Origin: UBA10438 sp044238605
GTDB lineage: Bacteria; Bacteroidota; Ignavibacteria; Kapaibacteriales; Kapaibacteriaceae
Length of the DNA stretch: 49,966 nt
NCBI GenBank assembly: GCA_044238605.1
Contig: JBIICY010000011.1
Location: 1-49,966, forward strand
Direction: 5' to 3'
Below, piece after piece: positions 26,638 through 34,828 of this stretch. The position numbers and the translations under genes are program-made. Within the stretch, counting starts at the first letter, position 1; each line of letters begins with the position of its first letter. The notes below the pieces were generated by a model. It was not told the DNA's origin and did no database searches. It worked only from the letters and a program-made list of their open reading frames with translations.

Positions 26638-27801
26638 CTAGCTGAGTTTACGTTTGCTCTTCATAAATGGCTTTTCAAAGAGCACGAAGAGCAGCGAAGA
26701 TATTGCGATCACCGACGCCGTAAGAACAACGATCTGCGTCATGATAGCAGAAAGTGTTGTAGGGATGTCCTTCCCAAACACTAGCCAATCCCACAATTGA
26801 TGCAGTGGCCAGAACATCAGGGTGTGGTAGAGATAGATTGTGTAACACATGCCACCTATCGCCACGATCCAGCCGTTGCGGAAGAAGGATGATAGCAGAA
26901 CGCCACGGAAGGATGCTACGTAGGCAATGAGGATGAGTGCAAGTACGTAGAGGTCATTCGTGTGACTTTGCCCAACAAGAAAGGGCCCAACGCACCATGC
27001 AGCCAAACCGATTCCATCCCAGAGATACGACTGCTTCGGAGCTTGATTCTTCCAGTCGATAATGTAGATGTCGACGAGCAGGAAACCGAGCAAGAAATAG
27101 TACAGAAACGGTACAACGGTAACTGCGAAGGGGGCTCGGGGAACCACGTACATCATCGTATGAGACGCGATGATAGCAAGCACGATAAGCATGCGCCGCT
27201 TGGCGTTGTCGTGCACCCGATAGACCATGGCAAGCAGCGGCGCGATGATGTAGAACTGTACTTCAACTTCGAGAGACCATGTAACATGGTTCAGGGCGAA
27301 GTAACCTGGTGTGTCTAGTGGACCATAGAACGCGCCATGAAGATAGAACGCGTGAGCCACGAGGTGCTCAAGATACTTGCCGATGTCTGCTGCAACCTTG
27401 CCGTAATTGTTGATTAGGGCAACAATCAGAAACAGCACAAGACTGATCATATACGGCGGCTGGAGTCGGGTAATTCTTCTCCAGAAGTACTTCTTGAGCT
27501 CAACCGGACGCCCTCCCGCAAGTTGGGCCTGGGCAAATGGTAGTGCAAGCACAAAACCGCTGATCACAAAAAACAGCTGTACCCCAAAGAAGCCTGTATA
27601 CACTACCCAGCCTGCGATGTCCCCGCCAGGTTCCCAGAACGGACGAGCAGGACGCTCAAAGTAGCGTCCACCAAGGTGAAACGCCACCACAGCAACGATA
27701 GCGATGAACCGCAGTCCGTCTATCTCAGCGATAAACGCTCCCGACGACGTAGCACGAGAAACTGCTTTCTGCAGTCTAGATAGTAGGTCCTGAACACGCA
27801 T
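26638..27801 (-). CDS. Acyltransferase family 3 membrane protein (OafA-like)
   Basis: A 387-residue inner-membrane protein with about ten hydrophobic helices. It belongs to the acyltransferase-3 family that O-acetylates or O-acylates surface sugars. Family motifs are IDGLRFIAIVAVVAFHLGG with the key His, FFGVQLFFVISGFVLALPF and YFWRRITRLQPPY. ATG 27801 is chosen because the upstream in-frame ATG (27816) lies inside a -7 element and would not be transcribed. No neighbouring glycan gene shows the acceptor. Confidence 0.88.
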   Translation of the reverse strand: MRVQDLLSRLQKAVSRATSSGAFIAEIDGLRFIAIVAVVAFHLGGRYFERPARPFWEPGGDIAGWVVYTGFFGVQLFFVISGFVLALPFAQAQLAGGRPVELKKYFWRRITRLQPPYMISLVLFLIVALINNYGKVAADIGKYLEHLVAHAFYLHGAFYGPLDTPGYFALNHVTWSLEVEVQFYIIAPLLAMVYRVHDNAKRRMLIVLAIIASHTMMYVVPRAPFAVTVVPFLYYFLLGFLLVDIYIIDWKNQAPKQSYLWDGIGLAAWCVGPFLVGQSHTNDLYVLALILIAYVASFRGVLLSSFFRNGWIVAIGGMCYTIYLYHTLMFWPLHQLWDWLVFGKDIPTTLSAIMTQIVVLTASVIAISSLLFVLFEKPFMKSKRKLS

Positions 27802-27809
27802 ATGAGCGT

Positions 27810-27817
27810 CAAACATA
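27810..27817 (-). promoter_or_regulatory. -7 element for the acyltransferase gene
   Basis: On the minus strand this reads TATGTTTG, an exact TAnnTTTG match, ending 8 bases before ATG 27801. It decides the start codon, because the longer in-frame ATG is part of the element. Confidence 0.5.
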
Positions 27818-27847
27818 CGGAGGACTGCTGGGGAAGTCTATAGCCCC

Positions 27848-28984
27848 CTACTCATCTACCTGGTGGTAATGCAGAGGCGTACACTTGATATACTTTGTAC
27901 GTGGGTCTACGTCATGAATAGTAGACATTTCCGGAACGATGCTGCCCCTTGACGCCACACGTTCATTGATGCTGAAGTAACGAACATCAAGGAGGTTTTT
28001 ACTTCCGTCGAAGAGTTCTGCACGGAGAATGATACCATCGATGTCAACAGCTAGGTTGCTTCGCACATCAAACTTCATTTCAGCGACGTTGTCACTGGCA
28101 ACCTCGAACTTTGTAAGTCTTATCTCAATATCATTCTTACGCAGTGGCTTCAAGCCTAGCTTCTCGAGGAGCTGATTGTCTGCTTTATCAAAAGCCCCAT
28201 GAGATACTGCATCGATCTCTCGTGCGCTACCAACCAATCCAAAGATTGGTACATCATCACTTGTGATTACCCTTCCTGCAGGTACAGCATGTGATGCGAT
28301 AATGGGGCGAACCTCGATTGGTACTATCGGAAGACCATAGAACATCACGTCGATAAGCACATCACGCTGCCTCTGATGCGTTGTGTTGTTGAGTACAAAC
28401 TTTACGTCGCAATCTCTGCCCTTACGAAGGTACGTTGCCTGAACTCGTGCCGTTACGTTCGGAATATCAAAGCCCGACATCTCAAAGTCATCATGCGTTC
28501 GAGCTGGCATGTCGTAGTCTTCATACAGACTATAGGCGTATCCCAACGAAAGAGAAGGTGTAAGCCCGATTCCATTAAATCGCCACCGCAGTGAGGACTG
28601 TCCGCCCAGCTCAATAAAACCTCCGAGCCCCACAGTGAATGGAGGCACGCCCTCTTTGTCGGCATCCCCTACTCCAAGATTAACGTATACAGGCAGCTTG
28701 CGAACAGGATAGAAGAAAACCCCAGCCTCGAGCCCCGGACCAGCCGTATAGAACGACGTATACGCATACAGCACATGGTGAATCAGTTCGATATCTACCG
28801 TACCATCGAGATACAGTCTGTCGGTCCAAGGTTTACCACTTGCGATCTCCTCCGGAATTCTATTGGCATTCTCAATTGAATAGTGGAGAGACCCACCAGC
28901 ACGAATTGTCTGTGCAGGAAGATCGATGATTGTTAACAGCGCGATCAGCAAAGCAGGAATGCAGATTATACGTGAGGTGCTCAT
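27848..28984 (-). CDS. Secreted or outer-membrane protein of unknown function
   Basis: A 378-residue protein with a signal peptide (IICIPALLIALLTIIDLPAQ). The first half has beta-barrel-like strands with many Tyr and Gly (LYAYTSFYTAGPGLEAGVFFY, LRWRFNGIGLTPSLSLGYAY). The second half resembles a soluble beta-sandwich or extracellular modifier domain. No catalytic motif or known family is recognised. ATG 28984 is preferred to 29020 because it starts the signal peptide. It is divergent from the large DUF11-like gene across a gap with an ATTTACGGTAAAT palindrome. Confidence 0.68.
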   Translation of the reverse strand: MSTSRIICIPALLIALLTIIDLPAQTIRAGGSLHYSIENANRIPEEIASGKPWTDRLYLDGTVDIELIHHVLYAYTSFYTAGPGLEAGVFFYPVRKLPVYVNLGVGDADKEGVPPFTVGLGGFIELGGQSSLRWRFNGIGLTPSLSLGYAYSLYEDYDMPARTHDDFEMSGFDIPNVTARVQATYLRKGRDCDVKFVLNNTTHQRQRDVLIDVMFYGLPIVPIEVRPIIASHAVPAGRVITSDDVPIFGLVGSAREIDAVSHGAFDKADNQLLEKLGLKPLRKNDIEIRLTKFEVASDNVAEMKFDVRSNLAVDIDGIILRAELFDGSKNLLDVRYFSINERVASRGSIVPEMSTIHDVDPRTKYIKCTPLHYHQVDE

Positions 28985-29056
28985 TCCGACCTGTGGTGCA
29001 ATTGTTATGCCAGCAATCAAGGGATTGCAAGAAATACCACGTAAATCACATCTGCC

Positions 29057-29069
29057 ATTTACGGTAAAT
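29057..29069. promoter_or_regulatory. 13-bp palindrome in divergent gap
   Basis: ATTTAC-G-GTAAAT is a perfect palindrome, and a further GTAAAT half-site lies at 29041-29046. It sits between two divergent genes for exported proteins, so it could be an operator for either. No cognate regulator is next to it. Confidence 0.35.
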
Positions 29070-29172
29070 CCAACAGTGGATCGGCTAAAGTAGCTGAATT
29101 GCCGTACCGGGCTGATGGTATGGCAGAACTCGATTTTTGATAGATTGTCCCATACTTTCCAAGGGGTGTATC

Positions 29173-32100
29173 ATGCGTCGTCTTTTTGTTACGATTGCTG
29201 TCCTTTTTGCGTGCCTCATTCAGCTGAGCGCGCAGTCACCTTTTACGGGCTCTGCCACATCAGATGGCTTTACGATTACGAAGGTTGTAAGCGATACAGC
29301 CGTTAACACGGGCCAGACCTTCTCGTATTCGATTTACTTTACCATTCCTGCTGGCGCAACGAATGTTACCGTTAGCGACATACTGCCCCCTAGCCTAGAG
29401 TTTCTCGCCGTCGCATACTCAGCTCCCGGGACAACCCCAACGGTAACGTCTCCCACTGTAGGGACTCTTGGTGGCACTTACTCATTATCGTGGACATCGG
29501 TGCCCAGTGGGTGTGCAGGTTCAATTTCGATAACTGTGCGTTTTCCGAACGGCATTACATGCCCTGGCACTACTGCACGAAATAGGGCGTGCCTAACGGG
29601 TACCATTAACGGCAAGACCGTTGATTTGTGCACGCCATATCTTTCAACTCGTGCCAAGGCCGTGGACCCATGGCACATCAACAAGTACGTAACGAATGCA
29701 GCATGGCAAGGGGGCTCATGTCCTTACGCAACAGCAGACTCAGTGGTAACGTATCAGGTGTGCGTTTATAAGGATGTTGGCAACACTGGACAGCTGAACC
29801 TTGTGAATGCGGTGGTAACAGACGTACTCCCACTCGGTGCCGTGCTCCAGTCATCAACATGCGGTGCAACTCAGAGCGGACAAACGATTACCTGGAATGT
29901 TGGTAACATGTCAGCCTTGTCGCAATACAACCAGACTTGTTGCTCGTTCACAGTGCTCTATCCTCGGGCTTTGTTCCCAACCGGATCACTCATCACAAAC
30001 CAAGCCACACTTGCTGGATCACTCGGAAGTACGCAGTTACCTTGCGGCCCAACTGCCGACACTTCTCAGCAGACATGTGTGGAGATAAAGAACATCATCA
30101 AGGGCACAATTTCAAAGTTTGCCTATACAAACAGACAGCCAGGTTGCCAAGGCAAGTATGTAATCTGGGTCTGTAACAATGGCAATACTCCGATAACCAA
30201 TTACACGGTGACGGATAATGTTCCTGCAACACTAACTGGCTTGTCTATCGGCGCTACATCACCACAATTGACCGTAACGCTTGTAGGAACGACAGTAACA
30301 GCAACCACCACTGCAACGCTAAATCCGGGGCAGTGTGTTTATTTCGAGATCAACTTTACCATCCCTGCCAATGCAACGATTGGGTCAACCATAACGAACT
30401 GCGCAACACTAGCTATCCCGTCAGTTGCACCTGTAACGGCGTGCAATTCATTCGTTGTAGATGCCCCGGCTCCAACGGCCTGTGTTTGGAAGGAAGTTTG
30501 CAACGAACAAGTCAACTACACACCTGGCTCAACATTCAGATACAGGTTGCGGGTGCAGAACATTGGTGGCCAGCCCCTTACTGGAGGAACAGTAAGCGAT
30601 CAGCTCAACCCGAATCTTCAGTATGTGGGTAATCCATCGTACTATTCTTCAACGAACTGGGCCGCCCCTTGCCAAACGACCTCAACCTGGTCAGGCGTTA
30701 ATCTCACCTACAATGCGGGCACAAATACTGTTGTTGCCTCGCTGCCAACCATCCCCGCATCATGCCAGACGATCTTCTACCCGAACTGCGGCATGTATGG
30801 CACATCAGGCATTCCGTTCTACTACATCGAGTTTGATGTTAAGGTGGTAGACACGTCGGCACTTGGTAATGTTCCGAACCAGTTTGCATTATCAGGAGGA
30901 ACGTTGCCAGCAACTGTCAACTCGAATATTGATTACGTAACCGTTGTTGGCGTATCTGGCTTTACCCTGACGAAGGGTGTACGAAGCGGCGGATCCGGCC
31001 CGTACACAACCGCTGCAAATATTGGCGCAGGAGGCAACATAGACTATAAGCTACAGCTAAGTATTCCAGCTGGTAATGTTGCGCTGCGGTACATCACCTT
31101 CGCAGATCTGCTGCCAATCGATGATGTTACTCTGCCGGATAAACTAACCATTGGGCCTTGCACCAGCCGCGGCAGTTTGTTCGATGTTCAGTATTCGTCA
31201 TTTGTTACTGCAAGCCATGCGTATTCGCCATACACAAATAGTACACCGGGATTCGCTTCAATCTCGAACCTGGTGCCTATTGGAGCTCCCGCTGGAATGT
31301 TCGCCGCATCATGTGGGACAAGCGGCACGTGGGCTCTAGGTATGGCTATAGGTTCGCAAAACCTTGCATTCGGTTATACATCAAACGCCATCGGCTCGTC
31401 GACACCTGCTTCGATCGAGTTTTCTGCTACAACTGCGGCAACAGCTCAGACCAATCAAATTGCATGCAATTCATTTGTCGCAAGCGGAGCAGTCCGTCAC
31501 TTGTTATCGAGCACCATAACACAGGATATTCCCGTTGGTATGTTGGAATCGAATCTTGCCTGCGTAACAATCAAGGATCAAGGTTGTCTGGGTAATGCAA
31601 GCATGAAGGTTGACTGTGCTGGTAGAGATCAGTTTGGCAATCAGCAATACACAATCACGATCAACGGATCGTATGCTACGACGCCTACTGCTGTGCTAAC
31701 GATGAGTTCACCGCAAGGCTCGTTTGCTCCAGCTTCTTTCCCAATCACGTCTGGGCCATTCACAATCACCTCAACATTTACCGACCTAGCCCCTGCAAAT
31801 TCTACTATCACGATTTACTACTCTATTGTCGGCCCAAATGGCGTTGAGATATGCAAAGACAGTATTCTACGCGACTTGCCTTCATGTCCAGGAGGTGGAA
31901 CAGCCGATGACTGCTGCAAAGAGTTCATTCGCCGTGTTACAAAGAAGAACATCGGTTACAACAACGCCGGGAACGTGACCTTGTCTACAACACTCATGGC
32001 CGGACCAGCGCCGATCAAGCAGGTATCTGCGACGCTGGTAAGCGTTCAGCGCAGACGTGTTTGTGGCAATACGGCAAGTGCGTGGGAACGTTCATTCGGT

Positions 32101-33483
32101 GACATCAATTCTGGGACTCTCGTTCCAACATTGGCACCTGGCCCTGTCACCTTGCAGATATTTAGTCGCGAAGCATCATGGGGCCCTGGCGAGTGCCTCA
32201 ACTTCATGCAGGGAGCTGGTATGCAGCTCAACATGACCTTCCCTGCTGTCCCTACTGGGCTGCTATGTCGCGACACGTTGGTGTTTGCGATTCGCTACTC
32301 ATTTACGGATTGCAAATGTGTCACATGTAACGTGCTGGTATATGACACAATCGTCCGCAAGTATAAGCTCACTCCTTGGGACCAGTCTGCAAAGTCGTTT
32401 ACTGGCATACGTAGCAGTTCTAAGGGCTCGGTAGATCGCACTCAGGCAGATTCTGGTGCTGTCACGGCCTTCGCGATGTTGAACTACGACAATGGAACGC
32501 TTACAATCGTAAACCCAGAAGCAAACAACGACATAAAGATCGTTGGCATCGAAGCGATCTCTCCCGTTGTGAAGCTCAATGGAATCAAGGCAGGTCAGGT
32601 GAATGGGGTTATCAACGGATCTGTCGTGTTCCTCCCACTCGACTGCCCGCCCGGCAAGTCATTAGACGTTGCATTTACTTTCACAAATTCTATGAAGGCA
32701 ATGCAATTCCCAGTAGACGTGCGATACCTATACACAGACAACCTCACAACCTCGCCTACGTTTAGTGAGCCTGTGCGCTATCTCGCACGTGTGCCAAACA
32801 ACAAGCCTGATGTTGTTGCTGGGGACGCTACAACAAAACCATTAAATGTAAAGACCTTTGCACTAACGTTTACCAATGCCAACGGCTATAGCGAGCGTGT
32901 TGCAGGATTTACACTTACCTCGACAGGGAGCGCCACTATCCTTGCAGCTGGACCAAGTAGTCACAACGCGAAGTCTGCAACGTATGCTATCATCAATAGT
33001 GGCAGCACTTATGTTCTCAGTGCTCAAGCCGACGGTGACCTCGGCGTAGCTGCTGGCGGAAACGTGAAGCCGATGTTCCTGACGCTTGCAAATGTTGAAG
33101 CGAAGGAAGTCCCGTTTGACTTTGAAACATATGATGCGGCTGGACAGTTGCTCTCGAAGGGCTCGTTTATCTTGAGCGACCCAATCTCATCTGTCCGTGG
33201 AAATAGTGATGCACCGGCAGAGGGCATCGTACAAAACGTCATGCCCAACCCAGCTGGACAGGCCGTTACAGTTTCTCTTACGGTCGCGACGCTAGTTCCA
33301 CAAGCATCCCTCACCATCACCGACCTGCAGGGCCAGCTTGTAGCAACGTTAGTGTCGTCAATGCTTGATGCTGGCAACCACATCATTCATGCTGACATCT
33401 CGCACCTCCCAGCTGGTTCGTACTTCGTTACACTTCGCACTCCAACTGGCATCGTAACAAGTCCACTTAGTGTGGTCAGGTAA
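29173..33483 (+). CDS. Giant DUF11-repeat surface protein with T9SS sorting domain
   Basis: A 1436-residue exported protein. A signal peptide (LFVTIAVLFACLIQLSAQ) is followed by about five DUF11-like beta-sandwich repeats, recognisable by a Lys or Trp-rich entry, a YxxxxxN core and V(T/S)D-x-(L/V)P: VSDILPPSLEFLAV, VTDVLPLGAVLQS, VTDNVPATLTGLS, VSDQLNPNLQYVG and FADLLPIDDVTL. The middle third is Cys-rich and unassigned. The last 80 or so residues form a Por-type C-terminal sorting domain (VMPNPAGQAVTVSL..LPAGSYFVTLRTPTG). It is likely carried through the T9SS to the cell surface as an adhesin or sheath component. ATG 29173 begins the signal peptide; an upstream in-frame TTG is disfavoured. 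Confidence 0.85.
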   Translation: MRRLFVTIAVLFACLIQLSAQSPFTGSATSDGFTITKVVSDTAVNTGQTFSYSIYFTIPAGATNVTVSDILPPSLEFLAVAYSAPGTTPTVTSPTVGTLGGTYSLSWTSVPSGCAGSISITVRFPNGITCPGTTARNRACLTGTINGKTVDLCTPYLSTRAKAVDPWHINKYVTNAAWQGGSCPYATADSVVTYQVCVYKDVGNTGQLNLVNAVVTDVLPLGAVLQSSTCGATQSGQTITWNVGNMSALSQYNQTCCSFTVLYPRALFPTGSLITNQATLAGSLGSTQLPCGPTADTSQQTCVEIKNIIKGTISKFAYTNRQPGCQGKYVIWVCNNGNTPITNYTVTDNVPATLTGLSIGATSPQLTVTLVGTTVTATTTATLNPGQCVYFEINFTIPANATIGSTITNCATLAIPSVAPVTACNSFVVDAPAPTACVWKEVCNEQVNYTPGSTFRYRLRVQNIGGQPLTGGTVSDQLNPNLQYVGNPSYYSSTNWAAPCQTTSTWSGVNLTYNAGTNTVVASLPTIPASCQTIFYPNCGMYGTSGIPFYYIEFDVKVVDTSALGNVPNQFALSGGTLPATVNSNIDYVTVVGVSGFTLTKGVRSGGSGPYTTAANIGAGGNIDYKLQLSIPAGNVALRYITFADLLPIDDVTLPDKLTIGPCTSRGSLFDVQYSSFVTASHAYSPYTNSTPGFASISNLVPIGAPAGMFAASCGTSGTWALGMAIGSQNLAFGYTSNAIGSSTPASIEFSATTAATAQTNQIACNSFVASGAVRHLLSSTITQDIPVGMLESNLACVTIKDQGCLGNASMKVDCAGRDQFGNQQYTITINGSYATTPTAVLTMSSPQGSFAPASFPITSGPFTITSTFTDLAPANSTITIYYSIVGPNGVEICKDSILRDLPSCPGGGTADDCCKEFIRRVTKKNIGYNNAGNVTLSTTLMAGPAPIKQVSATLVSVQRRRVCGNTASAWERSFGDINSGTLVPTLAPGPVTLQIFSREASWGPGECLNFMQGAGMQLNMTFPAVPTGLLCRDTLVFAIRYSFTDCKCVTCNVLVYDTIVRKYKLTPWDQSAKSFTGIRSSSKGSVDRTQADSGAVTAFAMLNYDNGTLTIVNPEANNDIKIVGIEAISPVVKLNGIKAGQVNGVINGSVVFLPLDCPPGKSLDVAFTFTNSMKAMQFPVDVRYLYTDNLTTSPTFSEPVRYLARVPNNKPDVVAGDATTKPLNVKTFALTFTNANGYSERVAGFTLTSTGSATILAAGPSSHNAKSATYAIINSGSTYVLSAQADGDLGVAAGGNVKPMFLTLANVEAKEVPFDFETYDAAGQLLSKGSFILSDPISSVRGNSDAPAEGIVQNVMPNPAGQAVTVSLTVATLVPQASLTITDLQGQLVATLVSSMLDAGNHIIHADISHLPAGSYFVTLRTPTGIVTSPLSVVR

Positions 33484-33536
33484 TCTGCGTGCGCTGCCTC
33501 GTGCTTGCACTCTAACGTTCTATTCTATGAATTGTC

Positions 33537-33568
33537 AACGCCACATCGGTTTCCGCCGATGTGGCGTT
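33537..33568. terminator. Strong hairpin, probable bidirectional terminator
   Basis: AACGCCACATCGG (33537-33549) pairs perfectly with CCGATGTGGCGTT (33556-33568) around a 6-base loop, with a short T-rich end on the plus strand (TTTCT). It lies between the convergent DUF11-like gene and serine hydrolase gene. Confidence 0.75.
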
Positions 33569-33618
33569 TCTGCATATGTGGAGCATTTGACCTAGCATTT
33601 CAAACTACTCGTAGGTTG

Positions 33619-34626
33619 TTAGTGTTGATCTCCCTTACTGCGTGACGACACTCGCGTCTGAATGAACTCTGTAGTGCGGCGGACAACTTCATCAACGCTT
33701 TGTGATTCCGGTGAATAGCCAATCTCATGTGCGTGGGCATCTAACGCGAAAAACTCCTTGTTGCTCGCCGCTAACTGATCATGCATCGTGCGCATGGCAG
33801 CAACACTCACAAGTGAATCCTGCACTTCGTTGTTCTTATACCAGCACATGGTTAGCACCGGCTGCGTTATGCTCTCAAATGTTTCGGGGGTCATCCCGGC
33901 CTCAAGCAACGCCTGTAGCTGAGGTATTGCTTCCACTCGGTACTTCATATACCAATACTTTGCCCTGCGTGGATCCGGCATGGTAACCTGACGGTAGTCT
34001 CCACCAACAATCAACCTGGTAAGCTGCAAGCCCCATGGCCCATTACTGAGAAAACTTAGCGGGTGTGCTAGTCGAATGTTGGGAGACCAATTCACGACTC
34101 CCGCAACATCGTCCGGATGTCGCGCGGCAAGCATCAACCCGAGCGTTGCACCTGTTGATGTGCCCACCACTATAACGCGTTTACCTAATTGTTTTCCAAT
34201 CGCCAGAGCCTGAAGTGCGCTTGCATAGACAGAATCGGGAGAGTAGTCGAGAAGGGGCTCATCTACGCGGAGACCATGTCCGTGCAAACGCGCCAGATAG
34301 ACGTTTGCATGTAGCTCTTTTGCCACACGTTCAATCGCAGGAGATCCGTCGTGCCATGTACCGGAGAAACCATGCAGATATACAAGCGCTATGTCGGTCT
34401 TCGTAGGAATAGAATCTGCCCATATGATCTGAGCTTCTACCTCCGGCTTTGTCGGATAGAGGGCTTCATGCGCGCTCACCATGCTATCGAGCTCGACGAG
34501 GCTGGCTGGCATGCTCGGCATGGCCACATTGAAGACAGGGGTTGGTGTGGAAGGGCCGAGGACAAATGCCATTGCCAGAAGGGTCACGGTTACGACGGGG
34601 ATCACGACAAGCTTGCGCATATGCAT
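33619..34626 (-). CDS. Alpha/beta-fold serine hydrolase
   Basis: A 335-residue protein with an N-terminal membrane anchor or signal (LVVIPVVTVTLLAMAFVLG). The hydrolase core has an oxyanion motif LVYLHGFSG, the nucleophile elbow GTSTGA and the probable catalytic His in DAHAHEIGYS near the end. Family and substrate are not clear; it resembles carboxylesterase or monoacylglycerol-lipase-like enzymes. Starts at ATG 34626 or 34620 are equally possible. It is divergent from the GH92 mannosidase, with three 49-bp repeats in the gap. Confidence 0.8.
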   Translation of the reverse strand: MHMRKLVVIPVVTVTLLAMAFVLGPSTPTPVFNVAMPSMPASLVELDSMVSAHEALYPTKPEVEAQIIWADSIPTKTDIALVYLHGFSGTWHDGSPAIERVAKELHANVYLARLHGHGLRVDEPLLDYSPDSVYASALQALAIGKQLGKRVIVVGTSTGATLGLMLAARHPDDVAGVVNWSPNIRLAHPLSFLSNGPWGLQLTRLIVGGDYRQVTMPDPRRAKYWYMKYRVEAIPQLQALLEAGMTPETFESITQPVLTMCWYKNNEVQDSLVSVAAMRTMHDQLAASNKEFFALDAHAHEIGYSPESQSVDEVVRRTTEFIQTRVSSRSKGDQH

Positions 34627-34662
34627 ATCTGTTGGTGATTCAATCCACCAATTTACAATTAT

Positions 34663-34800
34663 GTGCTCTCGTTCCCGGGCGAGCCACCGGCTCGCCCCTA
34701 CCTGTAAACGCGTGCTCTCGTTCCCGGGCGAGCCACCGGCTCGCCCCTACCTGTAACCGCGTGCTCTCGTAACCGGGCGAGCCACCGGCTCGCCCCTACC
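34663..34800. repeat. Three tandem 49-bp hairpin repeats
   Basis: Copies begin at 34663, 34712 and 34761; the third is cut at 40 bases. Each holds a perfect 9-base stem GGGCGAGCC-ACC-GGCTCGCCC followed by CTACC. Copies differ at only a few positions. They fill the gap in front of the GH92 gene promoter. The GGGCGA..TCGCCCCTAC form resembles palindromic repeats scattered in many bacterial phyla, as I recall them. Confidence 0.92.
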
Positions 34801-34816
34801 ATAAATGCTCTACCCG

Positions 34817-34824
34817 TACTTTTG
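34817..34824 (+). promoter_or_regulatory. -7 element 4 bases before GH92 ATG (leaderless start)
   Basis: TACTTTTG is an exact TAnnTTTG match ending 4 bases before ATG 34829. An upstream in-frame ATG (34805) precedes the element and would not be transcribed from this promoter, so 34829 is the likely start. Confidence 0.6.
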
Positions 34825-34828
34825 TCCT

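Noticed and set aside
34663..34800. CRISPR array
   Set aside because: The 49-bp copies are contiguous with no variable spacers, and no cas genes are present.
34663..34800. Transcription terminators formed by the GC-rich hairpins
   Set aside because: No T-tract follows the stems on either strand, and they lie between divergent genes where no terminator is needed.
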